Shown here piece after piece: positions 60,753 through 64,000 of a DNA stretch of 64,000 nucleotides. Source of the DNA: Sulfurimonas paralvinellae (lineage in GTDB: Bacteria > Campylobacterota > Campylobacteria > Campylobacterales > Sulfurimonadaceae). Both the position numbers and the translations under genes were made by a program. The first letter of the stretch is position 1. Each line of letters starts with the position of its first letter. The notes below the pieces were generated by a model that was not told the DNA's origin, searched no databases, and saw only the letters and a program-made list of their open reading frames with translations. Location of the stretch: the NCBI RefSeq assembly GCF_014905135.1, contig NZ_CP041406.1:186001-250000 (forward strand), given 5' to 3'.

Positions 60753-60770
60753 AAGCAATTTTAGTTCCAA
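60753..60770 (-). promoter_or_regulatory. Sigma-54-type promoter of flgB
   Basis: Leftward it reads TTGGAACTAAAATTGCTT. GG (60768-60767) and GC (60756-60755) are separated by ten bases, the strict -24/-12 spacing of RpoN promoters. The start would be near 60743, about 22 bases before the flgB ATG. RpoN control of rod and hook genes is known in Campylobacter and Helicobacter. Confidence 0.75.
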
Positions 60771-60794
60771 AAATATAGAAACATGAATAATAAA

Positions 60795-60822
60795 ATATGT
60801 GATAAAAAATTATATCACATAT
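60795..60822. promoter_or_regulatory. Perfect inverted repeat between flgB and the pilin gene
   Basis: ATATGTGATA (60795-60804) and TATCACATAT (60813-60822), ten-base perfect arms separated by eight bases. It lies upstream of both divergent genes: 52 bases before the sigma-54 promoter start and about 112 before the pilin ATG. It could bind an activator or repressor. Confidence 0.6.
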
Positions 60823-60933
60823 ACTATTTTTTGAAGAGAAAGTATTGGTTTTAAGTATACTTTAAACAAAATAACTTCATAATGGTTTCTAAGATTACAA
60901 GAGTAGTCCAATTTTTACAATTAAGGAGTTCTT

Positions 60934-61404
60934 ATGAAAAGAGCTGGTTTTACAATGATCGAATTGATCTTCGTTATCGTTATTTTAGGTATTTTAGCAG
61001 CAGTTGCTATTCCAAAACTTGCAGCAACACGTGATGATGCGAAAATTGCATCAATGGCTACAAATGTTAACCAAATTGTTAGTGATGCAACAGCACACTA
61101 TACAGGTACAGGTGATTTGAATGTATCGAATACGACACAGTGGAAAGCTGTTACTAATGTTGAACAGAACAGTGGAGACTATGTGTTTACTGCAAATAAA
61201 GTAACATATAATAATAAAGCAAATGGTACTTTATGTGGTCAAATTGACTACACGCCACCAGTAGGCGGAACACCTGCTAGCTTAACTGTAACAGCTAAGA
61301 ATGTTACGGATCCTATTTGTGCAGGTGTAAACAACAGACTTGGTTTAACTGCTGTTGATGCAAATAATTCAGTAACTCTTGGTGGTTCGTCTGTAACTTT
61401 CTAA
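60934..61404 (+). CDS. Type IV pilin-like or pseudopilin protein
   Basis: A 156-residue protein with a class III signal: MKRAG, then FTMIELIFVIVILGILAAVA. Cleavage after Gly5 leaves F1 and Glu5. The C-terminal globular part is Thr- and Asn-rich and has two cysteines (LCGQIDYT, DPICAGVN), which could form a loop. AAGGAG precedes the ATG. It is the first of two prepilin-like genes. Confidence 0.88.
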   Translation: MKRAGFTMIELIFVIVILGILAAVAIPKLAATRDDAKIASMATNVNQIVSDATAHYTGTGDLNVSNTTQWKAVTNVEQNSGDYVFTANKVTYNNKANGTLCGQIDYTPPVGGTPASLTVTAKNVTDPICAGVNNRLGLTAVDANNSVTLGGSSVTF

Positions 61405-61412
61405 TTTACTTA

Positions 61413-61436
61413 ATTCTCAAGCTCCCGCTTGGGAAT
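61413..61436 (+). terminator. Hairpin after the first pilin gene
   Basis: ATTCTCAAGC (61413-61422) pairs with GCTTGGGAAT (61427-61436), with one T-G pair, around TCCC. The next bases are ATATATA rather than a T-run, so termination may be partial. Confidence 0.6.
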
Positions 61437-61530
61437 ATATATAAAACAACGTCCTCAATTAAGCAAAATTTAAATTTAAATAATCAAAAAAATGTTATCA
61501 TATACAATATATAACAGAAGAGGAATCTAC

Positions 61531-62007
61531 ATGCAAAAATCAAAAAATGTACCCATGGGGTACTCGTTACACAGTGCTTTTACTATGATAGAACTAGTCT
61601 TTGTCATCGTAGTTTTAGGAATCTTAGCAGCGATTGCTATTCCAAAATTTGCTGCGACAAGAACGGATGCACAGATTAGTAAAGGTCGTGCCGATATAGC
61701 ATCTATTCGTTCTGCAATCATGACAGAACGTCAAACAAGGCTTATTAAAGGTGATTCCTCTTGGATACCAAAGCTGAGTCAAAATGGTACAACACTTTTT
61801 ACAGGAAGTGATAATAATCATACACTTTTACTCTATGGTATATCTTCAGGAACAACAGATGGACACTGGAGTTCTACTAATGCTGATTATAAGCATTATC
61901 GCTATAAGGTAGATGGTTTCAATTGTAATTTTACTTATGACAGCGCTACCGGAAAGTTCACACTCAATGCGGCACAACCAGCTATTTGTGATAATTTAGT
62001 GAAATAA
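61531..62007 (+). CDS. Second type IV pilin-like protein, Ala at the cleavage site
   Basis: A 158-residue protein with an N-terminal segment AFTMIELVFVIVVLGILAAI like a prepilin, but Ala rather than Gly precedes the cleavage Phe. The leader is 16 residues, against 5 in its neighbour. The globular part has two cysteines (GFNCNFT, AICDN). The ATG at 61531 follows AGAGGA; the in-frame start at 61492 has none. A minor pilin or pseudopilin is likely. Confidence 0.82.
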   Translation: MQKSKNVPMGYSLHSAFTMIELVFVIVVLGILAAIAIPKFAATRTDAQISKGRADIASIRSAIMTERQTRLIKGDSSWIPKLSQNGTTLFTGSDNNHTLLLYGISSGTTDGHWSSTNADYKHYRYKVDGFNCNFTYDSATGKFTLNAAQPAICDNLVK

Positions 62008-62019
62008 TTTTTACAAAAA

Positions 62020-63870
62020 TTGTACTACTATAAACTTTCCATTATAGGCTCCCCTCTGGAGCCTTTTACCTATCATTCATCAAAAATTTTACAAAGAGGG
62101 GCAGAAGTATCTGTCGAATTTAATAAACGTATAAAGAGAACTGTCGTACTTGAAACATGCATAAAGCCTGAATTTGATACATCTGAGATTATAGAAGTTC
62201 ATGAGGAATACTATAGTGAAAAGCAGTTTGCTCTTGCTCAGTTTATTTCCTCGTATTATATCTGCTCACTTGGCGATGTCTTAGCCTTGATGACACCTTT
62301 TTCTACTTCTGTTAGTGATGAAAATTCTGTAGATTGGGAGTGTGGAAAGCAGTTCTCAATTGAACTCTCACGCAAGCAAAACCAAGCACTTAATTTTTTA
62401 AAACAGCACAAAGTCTCCCTTCTCTTTGGTGATACCGGAAGCGGCAAGACTGAAGTCTATATGAAGTATTTTGAAGAGATCTTAGCCATGGGAAAAAGAG
62501 CTCTTTTCCTTATGCCTGAGATATCACTCACGCCGCAGATGTCAGAGCGCCTTAAAGTACATTTTGGAGATTTATTCGTCATATGGCACTCGAAACTCAC
62601 ACCTTTACAGAAAAAAAAGGCCCTACAGAAAATTTACAGCGGTGAAGCAAAAATCATTGCCGGAGCGCGTTCTTGCCTCTTTTTACCTGTGAAGAATTTA
62701 GGGCTTATTGTCGTTGATGAAGAGCATGATGAGAGTTACAAATCATCTTCACGCCCGCGTTACAACGCCCGTGATATAGCTATCTATATGGGAAAACTGT
62801 ATGATATTCCTGTTGCGCTTGGCTCGGCGACACCTTCACTGAGTTCCTATGTAAAGTTTCCTCACGCGAGGCTTAAAGGTGGGCATTTTGTATCACAAAA
62901 AGAGTTTGTGTACGAAAAGGCTCCCGAGTCTTTGACGCCGCTTATTGAGAACAGTCTGCGTGAGACCTTGGAAAAAGAGGAACAGTCCATTGTCTTTCTG
63001 CCGACCCGGGCAAATTTCAAGTATCTAGTCTGCGGCGATTGCGGCCATGCTTTTAAATGTGCTTTTTGCAGTGTTGGCATGAGTCTGCATCAGCACTCTC
63101 GGGCGTTGAAGTGCCACTACTGTAACTTCACGCAGGCGATTCCGCAGGTCTGTCCCCAGTGCCAGAGCTCACACTTGGTGAGTTCGCGACTTGGAACGGC
63201 TGAAGCTGTCAAGAACATTCAAGAGTTTCTACCTCACGCAAGAATAGAACAGTTTGATAGAGATACCATTACAACAGCGAACAAACTCAAAAAGGCACTC
63301 AAGCGCTTTAATGACAAAGAGAGTGATATCTTAGTGGGAACGCAGATGCTCTCTAAAGGACATGATTATCATGATGTTACACTTGCAGTTGTCTTGGGAA
63401 TGGATAATATGCTTAACATGGGAGATTATCGTGCCCGTGAAAAAGCACTCTCATCCCTCATTCAGGTTGCCGGACGCAGTGGACGTGCCAAAGATGCTCA
63501 TGTTATTGTGCAGACCTTCAATGAAGATTTTTTTAAAAGTTATATTGAAAATTATGAACTATTTTTGGAAGATGAAAAAGTTTTTCGTGAGGAGTTATAT
63601 CCGCCGTTTAAAAAGTTATGCCGCATATTGTTTGCTCATAAAAACGGTGCAAAGGCACAGGAAGCTATGCGTGAGATGGAAGCCAATCTACGTGCATTCT
63701 CAAATGTGGAAATAGTCGGGGCTAAAAAATGTGCCATAGAGAAAGTGGCCAATAAATACCGCTTTGAGATACTGCTGCGAGCCGATAAAAGTACCGATAT
63801 CATCAAGGCTGTCAAAACATCAAAGGTAGCTTTAGCCGAAGTGGATATGGACCCTATAGAATTTGGTTGA
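62020..63870 (+). CDS. priA: Primosomal replication helicase PriA
   Basis: A 616-residue helicase that restarts stalled forks. P-loop GDTGSGKT (137-144), DEEH box (VVDEEHDESYK), and the zinc domain with paired cysteines (CGDCGHAFKCAFC and CHYCNFTQ, CPQCQSSH). Length is short relative to E. coli, but usual for this phylum. The start is taken as TTG at 62020 without a clear ribosome binding site. It overlaps the convergent NUDIX gene by 17 bases. Confidence 0.92.
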   Translation: MYYYKLSIIGSPLEPFTYHSSKILQRGAEVSVEFNKRIKRTVVLETCIKPEFDTSEIIEVHEEYYSEKQFALAQFISSYYICSLGDVLALMTPFSTSVSDENSVDWECGKQFSIELSRKQNQALNFLKQHKVSLLFGDTGSGKTEVYMKYFEEILAMGKRALFLMPEISLTPQMSERLKVHFGDLFVIWHSKLTPLQKKKALQKIYSGEAKIIAGARSCLFLPVKNLGLIVVDEEHDESYKSSSRPRYNARDIAIYMGKLYDIPVALGSATPSLSSYVKFPHARLKGGHFVSQKEFVYEKAPESLTPLIENSLRETLEKEEQSIVFLPTRANFKYLVCGDCGHAFKCAFCSVGMSLHQHSRALKCHYCNFTQAIPQVCPQCQSSHLVSSRLGTAEAVKNIQEFLPHARIEQFDRDTITTANKLKKALKRFNDKESDILVGTQMLSKGHDYHDVTLAVVLGMDNMLNMGDYRAREKALSSLIQVAGRSGRAKDAHVIVQTFNEDFFKSYIENYELFLEDEKVFREELYPPFKKLCRILFAHKNGAKAQEAMREMEANLRAFSNVEIVGAKKCAIEKVANKYRFEILLRADKSTDIIKAVKTSKVALAEVDMDPIEFG

Positions 63871-64000
63871 GTTTTGTGTTGAAAAACCAGTAAAATGCGA
63901 GTGATACACCTGTCGTTTTTTGATATGTTTCATCGAACATAAATTTCTTTGCTTCATTCAGGGGAATAGTGATAACCTCTATCTCCTCTTCTTCAAGCCC
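63854..64000 (-). CDS. NUDIX hydrolase, C-terminus only (cut by window edge)
   Basis: The last 48 residues of a leftward gene running off the right edge. The sequence LEEEEIEVITIPLNEAKKFM then FDETYQKTTGVSLAFYWFF matches the C-terminal part of ADP-sugar pyrophosphatase-type NUDIX enzymes. The NUDIX box itself lies outside the window. Confidence 0.65.
   Translation of the reverse strand, partial: GLEEEEIEVITIPLNEAKKFMFDETYQKTTGVSLAFYWFFNTKLNQIL

Noticed and set aside
60795-60822. Possible CRP site (TGTGA and TCACA half-sites)
   Set aside because: The half-sites are 12 bases apart rather than 6, so it does not fit CRP; kept only as an unassigned palindrome.

Overview
The window reads as chromosomal DNA of a Campylobacterota (epsilonproteobacterium), most like Sulfurimonas and its relatives. 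The grounds are low-GC, densely packed genes, the ribosomal and RNA polymerase gene order, a polar-flagellum rod cluster (flgB-flgC-fliE) next to ftsI, NnrS, PAS-domain energy-taxis proteins, and rpoB and rpoC kept as separate genes rather than fused as in Helicobacter and Wolinella. No phage, insertion sequence or CRISPR array was seen.

Layout. 1-6.1 kb: an arsenite pump cut by the left edge, a glycine-zipper lipoprotein, then a tightly spaced leftward run of three small heat-shock proteins (one with a signal peptide), a radical SAM protein of the spore-photoproduct-lyase family and NnrS, with a cysteine-free Crp/Fnr-type regulator gene upstream. 6.1-9.7 kb: selD-selU for 2-selenouridine in tRNA, a HAD protein and a nitroreductase. 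9.8-17.5 kb: orphan proteins, a PAS histidine kinase with its response regulator, a 46-residue secreted peptide behind an FNR-type site, the anaerobic ribonucleotide reductase genes and a diguanylate cyclase. 17.5-20.7 kb: rpmJ-rpsM-rpsK-rpsD-rpoA-rplQ behind a structured leader. 20.7-36.3 kb: housekeeping and envelope genes (nfu, murE, panD, ybaB, a prenyl transferase gene, tkt) and a PAS plus chemoreceptor pair. 36.3-53.9 kb: the translation and transcription block, tRNA-Thr-Tyr-Gly-Thr-tuf-rpmG-tRNA-Trp-secE-nusG-rplKAJL-rpoBC-rpsL-rpsG-fusA. 54-64 kb: bpt, prfB, panC, ftsI, fliE-flgC-flgB, two prepilin-like proteins, priA and the end of a NUDIX gene.

Main points of interest. (1) The anaerobic ribonucleotide reductase appears split. 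The 703-residue NrdD stops just after its zinc-binding motif, and the conserved glycyl-radical loop is carried by a separate 50-residue ORF with its own ribosome binding site and an ATGA stop/start overlap. (2) Three small heat-shock proteins, one apparently exported, share a probable operon with a radical SAM protein that seems to lack the lyase cysteine, and with NnrS. (3) A hairpin-forming element of about 99 nt sits between tRNA-Gly and the second tRNA-Thr. (4) A perfect TTGAT-N4-ATCAA site lies 32 bp from a -10 box ahead of the secreted peptide gene. (5) A perfect 28-bp palindrome overlaps the -35 box of arsB. Long intergenic hairpins also occur before rpmJ, between the prenyl transferase gene and tkt, between rplL and rpoB, and after fusA.

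No intergenic stretch exceeds 300 bases. Everything was read by eye; no homology or folding program was run.
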